Positions 26,863 through 35,672 of a stretch of 64,000 nt of DNA are shown here, one piece after another. This DNA is from Dyella psychrodurans. GTDB taxonomy: Bacteria > Pseudomonadota > Gammaproteobacteria > Xanthomonadales > Rhodanobacteraceae. The notes under the pieces were generated by a model. The model saw only the letters and a list, made by a program, of their open reading frames with translations. It was not told the origin of the DNA and searched no databases. Made by a program: the position numbers and the translations under genes. The number at the start of each line of letters is the position of its first letter. The stretch's first letter is position 1. The stretch lies in NCBI RefSeq assembly GCF_003363265.1, contig NZ_QRBF01000001.1:434001-498000 (forward strand), in the 5' to 3' direction.

Positions 26863-28089
26863 ATGATGGAAAGCGTTGTTGTCACTGGCATCGGTCTTGT
26901 TTCGACGCTTGGTCATTCGCTGCCGGCGATCGCGGATGCTTTGCGAATGGGGAGGAGTGGAATCATTCGCGACGACGAGCGAATTGCGCTTGGATTTCGA
27001 AGCGCACTTACAGGCCGCATCAAGGATTTTGACCCTGCAGAGGTTCTAAGTCGCGTAGAACGGCGAAGCATGTCCGAACCTGCACTGTATGGCGCGGTAG
27101 CCGCAATACGCGCCATACAGGACGCCTCTCTTGATCGAGATCGGCTTCGGAATGCACAGAGTGGTGTAGTCATCGGCAACGATTCCGCAGCCGACGCTTC
27201 CCGCGTTACTGCCGATGCTACGCGCAGTGATGGCACCACACGTTTGCTTGGATCGGCCGCAGTCATTCATGGCATGAATTCCTCGCCATCGATGACACTT
27301 TCGGTTCTTTTTGGTACGCAGGGCGTATGTTGGACCATGTCATCCGCTTGTGCCTCGGGCGCCAATGCGATCGGCATTGGAGGCATGTTGATCGAGAGCG
27401 GTCAGCAAGACATCGTTATTGTCGGTGCGGTGCAAGAGATCAATTGGGCAGGTATGGCAGGTTTCGACGCGCTCGGTGCATTCTCGACCTGGGCGGGTGA
27501 TGCAACGCTGGCCTCACGACCGTTCTCCGTGGATAGAGATGGGCTGGTGCCCAGTGGTGGCGGCGCAGTGCTTGTTCTGGAGTCGGCACGCCACGCCAAA
27601 TCGCGCGGCGCGCGAATTCGTGCCATGTTGCGCGCATATGCCTTTAACTCTGACGGAAACCACATCACATCCCCAGATGGAAATGGCGCGTTCCGATGCA
27701 TGAGTTCAGCGCTCACTCAATCCGGACTGTCGCCAGGTCAAATCGATTATGTGAATGCGCACGCGACAAGCACCGTCGCCGGTGATGCTCTTGAGGCGGC
27801 TGCCATTGCTTCGGTATTTGGTGAATTCCAACCAGCCGTTTCATCGACAAAAGGCGTCACTGGTCACGAATGCTGGATGTCAGGTGCCTCCGAAGTCGCT
27901 TACAGCTTGCTGATGGCAGAACACGGGTTTATCGCGGCAAATAAAAACCTTTTGGAGGCAGATCCTGCATGCGTAGGCCTTGATTTGGTCAGGGAGACGC
28001 GGTCAGTAACACCGCAAAGGTTCCTTTCAAACTCGTTTGGTTTTGGCGGCACAAATGCCTGCCTGATCTTTGAGGCGATGAATGAATAA
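26863..28089 (+). CDS. FabB-like beta-ketoacyl-ACP synthase
   Basis: 408 residues from the ATG at 26863 (AGAGGG about 10 bp upstream). The thiolase-fold catalytic set is complete: Cys163 (TMSSACASGANA), His300 (VNAHATST), Lys330 and His335 (SSTKGVTGHECWMSGASE), and the closing SNSFGFGGTNA. The region after the second histidine (EVAYSLLMAEHGFIA) is FabB-like, but HECWMSG replaces the usual HSLGAAG, so substrate preference may differ. It overlaps the ACP gene by 8 bp. No ketoreductase, dehydratase, acyltransferase or thioesterase is nearby, so this is not a full fatty acid or polyketide cluster. Confidence 0.88.
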   Translation: MMESVVVTGIGLVSTLGHSLPAIADALRMGRSGIIRDDERIALGFRSALTGRIKDFDPAEVLSRVERRSMSEPALYGAVAAIRAIQDASLDRDRLRNAQSGVVIGNDSAADASRVTADATRSDGTTRLLGSAAVIHGMNSSPSMTLSVLFGTQGVCWTMSSACASGANAIGIGGMLIESGQQDIVIVGAVQEINWAGMAGFDALGAFSTWAGDATLASRPFSVDRDGLVPSGGGAVLVLESARHAKSRGARIRAMLRAYAFNSDGNHITSPDGNGAFRCMSSALTQSGLSPGQIDYVNAHATSTVAGDALEAAAIASVFGEFQPAVSSTKGVTGHECWMSGASEVAYSLLMAEHGFIAANKNLLEADPACVGLDLVRETRSVTPQRFLSNSFGFGGTNACLIFEAMNE

Positions 28090-28342
28090 CGACATTGACG
28101 AAATCAAAATGCAGATTCTCGATCTGATTGCCGAATGCTTCGAGGTCGATCGCGCTTTGGTTGTTCCAGAAGCCAGGCTGAAGGCCGATCTAGGAATCGA
28201 TAGCATTGATGGTATCGACCTGCTGGTTGCCATCGAGAAGCGGTTTGGGCTTCGGTTCAATACTGATCAGTTGTCGGATTGGAGAACGGTGAACGATGTC
28301 ATGGATGCGCTGCCCAACGGCGCTAAGGCGCAACCAACGTAA
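28082..28342 (+). CDS. Dedicated acyl carrier protein
   Basis: 86 residues. Four-helix carrier protein with the phosphopantetheine site Ser41 in LGIDSIDGIDL; acidic overall. The gene overlaps the ketosynthase stop by 8 bp, so the two are translationally coupled and surely act together. It is distinct from a housekeeping AcpP (which would sit with fab genes). Confidence 0.88.
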   Translation: MNNDIDEIKMQILDLIAECFEVDRALVVPEARLKADLGIDSIDGIDLLVAIEKRFGLRFNTDQLSDWRTVNDVMDALPNGAKAQPT

Positions 28343-28578
28343 TTCCGCGCAGTTCAATCGGGTGGAACTCGCTTTCTAGCCAAGGCAAGTTTGGCCAGTG
28401 CCGCCAATTACCGAATGTTGGCGCGTCGCTGCACGGATTAATCGCAATAGGACGACAGACTCCTTGGGCGGAACAGGAGCTCAAGGCATCGCAGCAGCGG
28501 CGGGAGGGGACGGCCTAGTGCAATTATCCAAAACAAGCTGCGCCGCACTTACGAAACGATTCTTGCGAAGGGAAATCT

Positions 28579-29532
28579 ATGGGACTGGCAGCGGGCACAG
28601 GCATAAAGACAAAGGCAACTGGAACGCCTAAAAAAAGCACAGCAATTGCCACCAAGAAACGGAGCATAAGCGCCATCCGAAACCTTTCGGCCAAAGCGTA
28701 TGGAATCGAAATTAAGTGGCTTACTAAACATCACTTCAAACGCCCAGATTTCAGCACTGCTAAAAAACAGGCTGCCAGAATCGAAACCGTTCTGGCCACG
28801 AATGATGTGTCATATTTGAAGGCAAACCTCCAGACCGCTGATCTTGCGGCGCCCCATCGAGTCCCATATGCGCGATTGAGGGACGCCATCTTAAATGAGA
28901 CAAATATAAAGTCGATTACTCGAATGGCCGATGCCTTGTTCGAGGCAAGCAAGCATTGTGAGGGTGCGTTCTCGCAAGTTGCAAAGAGCGCACTATCGAT
29001 CACTAACGCCGAGCGCACCTATTACGCGAAACTCGCATCCCTGTATAAAAAGACTCGCCTTTCCGCTCAAAAGGCGCTGGCCGATCTTGTGGCAAATTGG
29101 AAATTGCCAAACATAAGTGCAATCAAAGGCAAAGCAAAACTTTTGCTCATACAAGAGCTCAATAATTTAGCCAGCAACGCCCCAGGATCGGGGCCTGACT
29201 CCAAAGTCAATGCGATAGTTAGCGATCGGATCCATCTTCACATTACAGATGCGGTGACGGAACCGCTAACCCCAAGAAGTAGCGCTGCGCGAATAGCCTT
29301 CCCAAACGATCGCGTCGCAACGACGTACAAAAAAAGCAAGATTGTTAGCGTCACGGGCGAGCTTCCTACAGACCCCATTGGGCTCGGCGCAGTTGCTGAC
29401 GATGTTTCTGTCGCGGGAACCGTTTTCAGGGGGGCGCTTTTTGTTGATCAGTTTCAAAGGGTCTTTAAGCCTAAAAATCACCTCACGGCACAGACGGGAA
29501 CCTTTAGTTATGACTGGGTGGAAGTGAAATAA
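28579..29532 (+). CDS. Unknown lysine-rich protein
   Basis: 317 residues, ATG with GAAGGGA upstream. The N-terminal 35 residues are rich in Lys, Thr and Ala, like the protein at 22606-23697. The middle is helical (ARIETVLATNDVSYLKANLQ, FEASKHCEGAFSQVAKSAL, YYAKLASLYKKTRLSAQKAL), and the C-terminal 90 residues are beta-rich (VATTYKKSKIVSVTGELP, FRGALFVDQFQRVF). There is no signal peptide. The gene is clearly more AT-rich than its neighbours, which points to transfer. It follows the KS-ACP pair after 236 bp. No family is recognised. Confidence 0.6.
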   Translation: MGLAAGTGIKTKATGTPKKSTAIATKKRSISAIRNLSAKAYGIEIKWLTKHHFKRPDFSTAKKQAARIETVLATNDVSYLKANLQTADLAAPHRVPYARLRDAILNETNIKSITRMADALFEASKHCEGAFSQVAKSALSITNAERTYYAKLASLYKKTRLSAQKALADLVANWKLPNISAIKGKAKLLLIQELNNLASNAPGSGPDSKVNAIVSDRIHLHITDAVTEPLTPRSSAARIAFPNDRVATTYKKSKIVSVTGELPTDPIGLGAVADDVSVAGTVFRGALFVDQFQRVFKPKNHLTAQTGTFSYDWVEVK

Positions 29533-29729
29533 TCAGGACCAGAGTTTTGGGCTGTGGTGCGCTCAGGCGGTTCAATCGCACATCTAAGCACGGCCGATGG
29601 TGATAAGGGATTGTTATCGGGGGTAGGGGAGCAGCAGCTCCCGACCCATTGCTGCCATGGGTGCCTATCGGTGGCCGCGCTTCCCAAAGTGGTCAGCATG
29701 GCGGGAAGATGGCGACCAGGAGGGCATTT

Positions 29730-30710
29730 ATGAAAGAAGGCGGAAGCGGCTACCCCCGTAGACAAGTCGGTGGGTTACAAGCTGAATCGGGCGATACAGC
29801 TTTCGGGAAGCATCTTGCAGGTTGCTTTGGCGTACCCGAGCCTGACTTGCGCGCCGAACGCAAGCTGGAGCGGGGGACGATTTCGCTGTCGGAATTGAAA
29901 CTCGATCGTCCCATGGCGGAACCAAGCGGATCACTGGGCTGCGATGAAGCTTTTCTCGTCGATGTCCAACTCGCCAGCATTGTGGGCCACGAATACTGGT
30001 TGAACGGTCGGTCCATACCTGTAGAACCTGCTGTCGCAGGCATGACCTATATTCATGACCTGCGGCTCGACCCCAGAGCGATGGTGCGTGAATCGACGCA
30101 CTCGCTCCACTTCCGCATTCCACTCGCGACGCTCAATGCATTCTCCGAACAGAACGGGACTTCGCCAATCTCGGAGTTGATCCATGGTCCAATGGTCGGC
30201 CGGGACGATCCGGTGATGCGATTTCTGTGTCAAGCGGCCTTGGTCGCACTCAGGGAACAGCACATTGCCAGTGGATTGTTGCTGGACGAAATTCTGAGTG
30301 CCGTGTGCGCACACACGCTGGGAAACTATGGAAATGCCAGCGCCGCCGCTCGTCGCTATTCGTCCGGCCTGGCCCGGTGGCAGGAGCTGCGTGCGAAGGA
30401 AATGATGGATGAGCGCATGGACATCTCCCTCGCGGAGCTGGCGCTGGAATGCAAGTTGTCCGTGACCCATTTCGCCAGAAGCTTCCGGCGATCAACCGGC
30501 GTTTCGCCTCATCAATGGTTGCTCGCCCGCCGCGTCAACAAAGCGAAGTTTTTGCTCGTTGAGTCAGACCACTCAATGGCACATATCGCCTTGGAATGCG
30601 GATTCTCCAGCCAGTCTCACTTCAACGCCGCATTCAAGCAGTGCACGAAGATGAGCCCTGGACGCTGGCGTCGCTCCTTCGCACCCTGGATCGATAGTCC
30701 CTCGGAATAA
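29730..30710 (+). CDS. AraC-family transcriptional regulator
   Basis: 326 residues from the ATG at 29730, chosen for AGGAGGG 6 bp upstream; ATGs at 29649 and 29709 are in frame but less well placed. The C-terminal AraC double HTH is complete (ISLAELALECKLSVTHFARSF, then MAHIALECGFSSQSHFNAAFK, ending SPGRWRRSF). The N-terminal 200 residues are a sensor domain of the type found upstream of hydrolase and efflux genes. The secreted alpha/beta hydrolase 155 bp downstream is the probable target. Confidence 0.85.
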   Translation: MKEGGSGYPRRQVGGLQAESGDTAFGKHLAGCFGVPEPDLRAERKLERGTISLSELKLDRPMAEPSGSLGCDEAFLVDVQLASIVGHEYWLNGRSIPVEPAVAGMTYIHDLRLDPRAMVRESTHSLHFRIPLATLNAFSEQNGTSPISELIHGPMVGRDDPVMRFLCQAALVALREQHIASGLLLDEILSAVCAHTLGNYGNASAAARRYSSGLARWQELRAKEMMDERMDISLAELALECKLSVTHFARSFRRSTGVSPHQWLLARRVNKAKFLLVESDHSMAHIALECGFSSQSHFNAAFKQCTKMSPGRWRRSFAPWIDSPSE

Positions 30711-30865
30711 TGTGACGCTTGATCCCGACAAGACGTATACGTGGGTTTTCGGTCGGTTTTTGAAATTCGAGTCCGTTTTTCGAAAGAGGCGACTATCCCA
30801 CCATGCTCTATTTCCTTTGCCCTACCGGCAACTCCATCTTCATTTGGGCGAAGGAAGAATCCATT

Positions 30866-31666
30866 ATGAAAACCAAGCAAAGAATCTCGTGGCGCTCGCT
30901 TGTCGCCACGTCCCTTATCTGTCTATCGAGCGTATCCCTGACTATGAACAGTTCGTCCGCAGAGGCCGCTTCCGCAGCACCATCGCAGGTGAAGAATGTC
31001 ATTCTCGTGCACGGCGCGTGGGCGGATGGTTCAAGTTGGTCGAAGATCATTCCTCTACTCAACGCAAAAGGCATGAACGTTGTGGCCGTACAACTTCCGC
31101 TCACATCCCTGGCCGACGACGCCGCGACCGTCAAGCGAGCTATTGCCCTGGAGGATGGTCCGGTCCTTTTGGTGGGACACTCCTATGGTGGGGCTGTCAT
31201 AACGGAAGCCGGCAACGATCCTAAAGTAACGGGTTTGGTCTATGTCGCCGCATTCGCTCCGGACGATGGTCAGTCTGCAGGTTCTTTGGGAGCGACCATG
31301 GCGCCCCCTCCGTTGGCCGCTGAGGTTAAGCCGGATAGCCAAGGGTTCCTCAAGCTCACTAAGGCGGGCATCTACGAGAGCTTCGCCCAAGACTTGAGTG
31401 TATCCGACAAGGCCATCTTGTATGCCGCACAGGCACCCACCAATGCAAAGTCACTGGGTGGCAACGTAACCAGCGCGGCGTGGCACAGCAAACCTTCCTG
31501 GTACATCGTTGCTTCCAAGGATCGGGCGATTCAACCGGATCTTGAAAAAAGCATGGCAACCAAGATCCATGCAACCACGTCGACCATTCCTTCCAGTCAC
31601 GTTCCCATGCTTTCGCATCCCGATGCAGTGGCCGATGTGATTGAGCAAGCCGCTGGCTTGAAGTAG
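30866..31666 (+). CDS. Secreted alpha/beta hydrolase
   Basis: 266 residues from the ATG at 30866, which gives a classical signal peptide (MKTKQRISWRSLVATSLICL, ending near AEAAS). The hydrolase motifs are VILVHGAWADGSSW (oxyanion region) and VGHSYGGAVITEA (nucleophile serine). The histidine is in SSHVPMLSHPDAV. It belongs to the EstC/pyrethroid hydrolase-like branch. The substrate is unknown. The AraC gene before it is the likely regulator. An inverted repeat with GC arms (31739-31769) follows 70 bp after the stop. Confidence 0.85.
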   Translation: MKTKQRISWRSLVATSLICLSSVSLTMNSSSAEAASAAPSQVKNVILVHGAWADGSSWSKIIPLLNAKGMNVVAVQLPLTSLADDAATVKRAIALEDGPVLLVGHSYGGAVITEAGNDPKVTGLVYVAAFAPDDGQSAGSLGATMAPPPLAAEVKPDSQGFLKLTKAGIYESFAQDLSVSDKAILYAAQAPTNAKSLGGNVTSAAWHSKPSWYIVASKDRAIQPDLEKSMATKIHATTSTIPSSHVPMLSHPDAVADVIEQAAGLK

Positions 31667-32227
31667 ATCTTGACCTGGTTGCGTGAGCTGTCTGACTACG
31701 CCAGTGTAGCCAACACGCGCCGAGCTCCTCTCTACAATGCAACCCGGGACCTGAAGGGTTCCGGGTTGCGGTCTGAGAGGTCGTGTCCGAAACAAACTAC
31801 TTCAGGATTGCGAAGCACTCCGCGCGGCGACGAACCGGTAGAATTGGCGGTGGCAAAACCATTGAACGCCCGTGCACCACAAGCGGATGTTGTCCAACGG
31901 ACTACACACGATCGTTGGATGGCCTCTGGCGCAGCATGTGGGAACCCCAATTGACAGCCTCGCACGAACGCCTGGATGGGAAGCGCTATGCCATCGAAAA
32001 GGTATGCGGTTGGCCAGCACCACATCGACCCTGGCATGGAGGATGGGTATCGGTGCATTGGCACAGTGATCATTCCGGGGTTCGAGGACTAGCGCGCTGA
32101 CAGATCGCACGTGCGACGTTATCGCCCAGATCCTCGGGAACAGGTGCGGACGCGGAGCTTGTTCATTCGCGTAACCCGACATGGGCCACCAGCGAAATCA
32201 TCGGTACCTTTCCTTGGAGCTGCACCT
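31667..32227. other. Gene-free region with inverted repeat and possible decayed gene
   Basis: 561 bp without an intact gene. GCAACCCGG (31739-31747) and CCGGGTTGC (31761-31769) form a 9-bp stem without a T-run. From about 31800 to 32215 short plus-strand pieces in changing frames (for example LASTTSTLAW, then RSLFIRVTRHGPPAKS) resemble bits of a LysR effector domain, which would make it a relic, but the similarity is weak. Confidence 0.35.
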
Positions 32228-32659
32228 ATGACAACACGTTTGGATGGTCGCTCTTCTCACACCTTCGAAGTCACTCACACAGACGACGAGTGGCGGCAAA
32301 TCCTCACCCCTGAACAGTACGATGTTCTCCGCGGCCACGCGACAGAACGGGCGGGCACCTGCGCGCTGCTCTATGAAAAGCGCAAGGGCACGTTCTTATG
32401 CGCAGGGTGTGACCAGCCGTTGTTCGTTGCAAAAACGAAGTTTGAAAGTGGAACAGGGTGGCCAAGTTTCAATGAGCCGGAACCGGGTTCGGTCGAGACC
32501 ACCACGGATACCAGCCATGGCATGGTGCGCACCGAAGTTCATTGCAGTCAGTGCGGCGGCCACCTTGGGCACGTGTTTCCAGATGGTCCTCCGCCGACGG
32601 GGTTGCGCTATTGCGTCAATGGGGTCGCGATGAATTTCTTGCCGGATTCAACCCGGTAA
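32228..32659 (+). CDS. msrB: Peptide-methionine (R)-S-oxide reductase
   Basis: 143 residues from the ATG at 32228; the in-frame ATG at 32111 adds 39 unrelated residues. Zinc is held by Cys58, Cys61 (FLCAGCDQPL), Cys106 and Cys109 (VHCSQCGGHLGHVF). The catalytic Cys129 is in LRYCVNG. MsrB reduces methionine-R-sulfoxide in damaged proteins using thioredoxin. There is no signal peptide, so it is cytosolic. It is the last chromosomal gene before dif, 272 bp away. The gap holds one short frame to 32874 of no clear meaning. Confidence 0.93.
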   Translation: MTTRLDGRSSHTFEVTHTDDEWRQILTPEQYDVLRGHATERAGTCALLYEKRKGTFLCAGCDQPLFVAKTKFESGTGWPSFNEPEPGSVETTTDTSHGMVRTEVHCSQCGGHLGHVFPDGPPPTGLRYCVNGVAMNFLPDSTR

Positions 32660-32930
32660 GGCAATACGATCTGGACGATGGGTTGGAAAGAGGACTTTTG
32701 AGCTATCACGGTGGCCATGACCGACCACCACTCAGCAAGCACCAGGTCGCTATGTATTGCGTGTTCGATAAGCCGGCACGGCAAAACGCGGCGGGTGCCG
32801 ATGCAGACTTTCTACAGATGTTGTCCATGGAGACCGGGAAATCTTTTGGAATCAACCACCGGCGCGATCTTTAAATAGGGGACAACAATTAAAAATACCG
32901 ACTTCCAGCCGATTTTAGAGCCCTGATCCA

Positions 32931-32958
32931 ATTTGACATAATATACATTATGCGCAAT
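32931..32958. other. XerCD dif site (left prophage junction, attL)
   Basis: 28 bp reading atttgacataa (XerD arm), tataca (central region), ttatgcgcaat (XerC arm). This is the reverse complement of the Escherichia coli dif arrangement, with 25 of 28 positions the same. It is the chromosome dimer resolution site and marks the replication terminus. The prophage begins inside it. The XerD arm is host-derived and the right half is shared with the phage. Confidence 0.93.
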
Positions 32959-32960
32959 TT
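32942..32960 (+). repeat. Left att direct repeat (19 bp)
   Basis: tatacattatgcgcaattt, repeated exactly at 40866-40884. It contains the dif central region and XerC arm. Confidence 0.95.
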
Positions 32961-33051
32961 CGCGGACATCGCCATCATTGGCACGGCAATTGCCTTGCTA
33001 CTCGCCCGATCGCACGGAACGCGCCAGTGGCCACTAAGCACAAGCGCCTAA
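32950..33051 (+). CDS. Displaced C-terminal exon of the phage repressor (attP half)
   Basis: The frame ATGCGCAAT begins in the att core and encodes MRNFADIAIIGTAIALLLAR plus 13 residues to a stop at 33051. In the circular phage this sequence directly continues the HTH gene at 40523 (…SPVYIMRN), giving a 150-residue protein with a C-terminal membrane-like helix. In the prophage it is cut off from its promoter. Whether the 33-residue piece is made on its own is unknown. Confidence 0.7.
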   Translation: MRNFADIAIIGTAIALLLARSHGTRQWPLSTSA

Positions 33052-33554
33052 ACTGGCTCTACGACGACGAACTACAGCAGTTCACGACACCATCAGGAAG
33101 CACCGTAACGCTGCACGAGATCGCAGCGTTACTACATGGTCAAAGCGAATGTTGGCACGACTCCCAAGGTCCATGGACAGGTTGGCGCATGCGCGGAAAC
33201 CGACTCATCCCACCGGGTCAGACACACCGGCAAAGCCACATGGCACCACACAACACTGCCGCGTTCGTGCGCTGGCTTACGGCTGTTCAATCAGATAACC
33301 ACCGGAGCACCGTGAAGGTCGACCGGTACGGTCCATTCCTTGTGTATACGAATTCCCGCTCTTCAGAATCACGTAGCCACCCTCACACAGCTCACCCGGC
33401 AGCAAAGGCTTACGAACCTCAGCCGAACTCTCCGGCACCACACGGCGAACATACACCGGCTCAGCAGAAGCGCCAGGCACGACGCCGGAAGACGAAGGCA
33501 CCGAAACGTACGGGTGCAAAAGAACCCGATACATCGGGATCGTCAGCAACGTAA
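33027..33554 (+). CDS. Phage plus-strand hypothetical protein
   Basis: 175 residues, GTG start overlapping the end of the repressor's phage-encoded C-terminus by 25 bp, so in the circular phage it would be the second gene of the repressor operon. The first 95 residues look like a real small domain (LYDDELQQFTTPSGSTVTLH, GPWTGWRMRGNRLIPPG). The last 80 are Pro/Arg/Lys-rich and lie antisense to the 113-residue gene at 33277-33618, so the C-terminus is doubtful. No family is recognised. Confidence 0.5.
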   Translation: MATKHKRLNWLYDDELQQFTTPSGSTVTLHEIAALLHGQSECWHDSQGPWTGWRMRGNRLIPPGQTHRQSHMAPHNTAAFVRWLTAVQSDNHRSTVKVDRYGPFLVYTNSRSSESRSHPHTAHPAAKAYEPQPNSPAPHGEHTPAQQKRQARRRKTKAPKRTGAKEPDTSGSSAT

Positions 33555-33618
33555 TCGCCGCGGCAAAAGCGTAATACACCCAATCAGGCAGACGACCACC
33601 CCGACGCCGACGATCCAT
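33277..33618 (-). CDS. Small phage membrane protein downstream of Zot
   Basis: 113 residues. Basic N-terminus (MDRRRRGGRLPD), one membrane segment (WVYYAFAAAITLLTIPMY) and a periplasmic domain with two cysteines (GELCEGGYVILKSG, RPSRCSGGYLIEQP). It is the last gene of the leftward phage operon, 113 bp after zot. Its placement and topology fit a small assembly accessory protein (a pXI-like or DUF-type partner of pI); this is inferred. Confidence 0.65.
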   Translation of the reverse strand: MDRRRRGGRLPDWVYYAFAAAITLLTIPMYRVLLHPYVSVPSSSGVVPGASAEPVYVRRVVPESSAEVRKPLLPGELCEGGYVILKSGNSYTQGMDRTGRPSRCSGGYLIEQP

Positions 33619-33633
33619 GCCATACCCCTGTAA

Positions 33634-33658
33634 GGCTTACGTAAGCCCGTCGATCGAC
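33634..33658. repeat. Two adjacent perfect palindromes in the phage gap after zot
   Basis: GGCTTACGTAAGCC (33634-33647) and GTCGATCGAC (33649-33658) lie in the 113-bp non-coding gap between zot and the last phage gene. In a single-stranded DNA phage, stable hairpins in gaps often serve as packaging signal or replication origin; which of these applies is not known. Confidence 0.5.
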
Positions 33659-33731
33659 AGGATACGGCGCTCGACGCGGCTGCTGCAAACTCGCAAAGGA
33701 ACCGCTACAAAAGCGGTTCGGCGTGGAACCA

Positions 33732-35042
33732 TCAAGAACCTCCGCCAAGCATATGCGGTTCGTAATCAGGCCGCTTAGCGAGTTCAGGCGGCTCATATTC
33801 CTTAGCCGTCGCCCGATCCTTCCACCGCGACGAGGAATCGGGCTCCGAAGCACCACCAGACTGGGGAGCAGCCTGCACAACCGCAGGAGACGCCGACTCC
33901 GCCATCAATTGCGAACCACCCTCCCCCTTATCCTCGGGAAGCGGCCAAGGCGTAACGACGACAGCGCGATCCTTCCAGAGCAACTTCACGCCGTACACAT
34001 GCACCTGGACCGTTACGCCAAGGTCACGCAACTGCGCAAACGTAAGGCGCTCGATAACGCCGCCCTGATCTTTCTGCCACTCGACGACACCGAAATCACC
34101 CAACGTGCCGCCTGTCACAACACCCGCAAGGCGTGCACGGGCCTTATTGCACAGATCAAACACATAACTAACCTCAACAGGCATGTCCTTAAGGTCGTAT
34201 GCCAACTTCACGACAGGAGGCGACGGCACCTGCGACCCCGAGTGAACATCAGACTTCGGCGCAGACAACGTAGGCGCCACAGAACCATGACTCTGCGGTT
34301 TCACTAAGCCCTTGCCGTGATCGCTCAAAAGCGACATGAACATATGCACGCCGACAAAAAGCAAAGGAACGACGATCCACGCCCACTTACCCACCGATCG
34401 CCACACGGTAGAGCCACCAGCCGTATATACGGCCGTATTATCCGCACCCGCCGCGTAACCAGCGTACAGCGGAAAAATGGCCTTGTCATAAGACAAGGTC
34501 TTCGTGTCGACCAACTCAAAACGATCCGGTTCCGTCGCATGATATTGCTTCAACACGTAACGACCCGTAACACCCACAGCCGTCATCTTCTGGAAAACGT
34601 TTTTACGCTCCACACGCGCACGCACCGACGAATGCAAGCGGCGATACCACTGCGACATCAGAACGCCATCCATGCCGTTCTGACCGCACAACGCAAAGAA
34701 TTGTTCTACACAAGGATCAATCGCATTACGAGACGCCACGTAGAACTCGTGAGCCTCATCGATGACAAACAGCGCGTCCTTTAGCTCGTCCGCGATACAC
34801 CACGTACCATGTTCGTCCTGATCAGCAACAAACAACTTACGAACCTGACCAGTCGGTACATCGACAAGCAGATCCGCGACGCGATCCACAGGCAACCGCA
34901 GATGCTCCGCAATCGCATCACAATTCAGCCCATTAATCCGCGCAAACACCCGACGACCAGCGGCCAACGCAGGCAACACATGCGTACGCACCGCATCGTA
35001 CGACTTACCAGAGCGAGGAACGCCTTCATTAAAAACAAGCAT
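33732..35042 (-). CDS. zot: Zot-family phage assembly ATPase (pI)
   Basis: 436 residues. Walker A at residues 7-14 (GVPRSGKS) and Walker B LFVIDEAHEF at about residue 91-100, with the following ARNAID and MSQWYRRLH motifs typical of Zot. A single membrane segment (WAWIVVPLLFVGVHMFMSLL) at about residue 220-240 separates the cytosolic ATPase from a periplasmic domain. pI drives extrusion of the phage through the inner membrane and docks to an outer-membrane secretin. The long periplasmic tail is Pro/Ser-rich at its end. It follows pVI directly. Confidence 0.93.
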   Translation of the reverse strand: MLVFNEGVPRSGKSYDAVRTHVLPALAAGRRVFARINGLNCDAIAEHLRLPVDRVADLLVDVPTGQVRKLFVADQDEHGTWCIADELKDALFVIDEAHEFYVASRNAIDPCVEQFFALCGQNGMDGVLMSQWYRRLHSSVRARVERKNVFQKMTAVGVTGRYVLKQYHATEPDRFELVDTKTLSYDKAIFPLYAGYAAGADNTAVYTAGGSTVWRSVGKWAWIVVPLLFVGVHMFMSLLSDHGKGLVKPQSHGSVAPTLSAPKSDVHSGSQVPSPPVVKLAYDLKDMPVEVSYVFDLCNKARARLAGVVTGGTLGDFGVVEWQKDQGGVIERLTFAQLRDLGVTVQVHVYGVKLLWKDRAVVVTPWPLPEDKGEGGSQLMAESASPAVVQAAPQSGGASEPDSSSRWKDRATAKEYEPPELAKRPDYEPHMLGGGS

Positions 35043-35045
35043 AAA

Positions 35046-35672
35046 TCACCACTGAAAGAGAGTTGCAAACTTCCGTCCCAAACGAAACGCATACCCGGCG
35101 CCGATCAGTCCCAAACCAGTTGGAACCTGCAACTCACCCAACAAGTAAGCGACCACAGCACCCGCCTGACCAAAAACACTGGACAACGAGTAATTGCTAA
35201 TCCACGAAGGCGTGCCTATCGCAGAAATCGCCGCCGATACTAGGCTCAAAATGACGCCTAAGACGTACGTCACGAGATCCTTCAAAAAAGAAATAATCGC
35301 AACGAAAACCGTTTGAATGGCGTACGCAATCCACCACGTCAACTTACTCAACCAGCCAGTACCCGGACTCGACGCAGGCCCCTGATTGGAGTTACCGAGA
35401 CCAGTACCCATAGCCGTTGTACCCGAAGAACTCGTCCCACCCGTGACCATGTTTTCGCAGACCAAAGACACGCCCGTGCCCGCATCGGAAACACAAGCCT
35501 GACCGCCTGTACCCTGCTGCGTACAAACGTACACACCATTCACGCTCGAACACGTAACGCCCGGAATAACCGTCTGCGCGTAAGAAAGGCGCGGAAAAAT
35601 CGCCGACAGGAAAATCAGCAGCCCGAAAAACGCAACCACCGCACTAATAGATAGCGATCCGAAACGCAGCAT
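35046..35672 (-). CDS. Minor coat protein pVI-like (DUF2523-type)
   Basis: 208 residues from the ATG at 35672, overlapping the pIII gene by 29 bp. Signal-like N-terminal helix (SISAVVAFFGLLIFLSAIF), a cysteine-containing extracellular segment (VTCSSVNGVYVCTQQ, QACVSDAG, LVCENM), then two or three C-terminal membrane helices (WWIAYAIQTVFVAIISFLKD, YVLGVILSLVSAAISAIG, AGAVVAYLLG). pVI sits with pIII at the virion end. The location between pIII and zot is as expected. It is longer than M13 pVI because of the cysteine segment. Confidence 0.75.
   Translation of the reverse strand: MLRFGSLSISAVVAFFGLLIFLSAIFPRLSYAQTVIPGVTCSSVNGVYVCTQQGTGGQACVSDAGTGVSLVCENMVTGGTSSSGTTAMGTGLGNSNQGPASSPGTGWLSKLTWWIAYAIQTVFVAIISFLKDLVTYVLGVILSLVSAAISAIGTPSWISNYSLSSVFGQAGAVVAYLLGELQVPTGLGLIGAGYAFRLGRKFATLFQW

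Noticed and set aside
32542-32874. 110-codon plus-strand frame running past msrB
   Set aside because: Starts inside msrB in another frame and has no domain or ribosome site.
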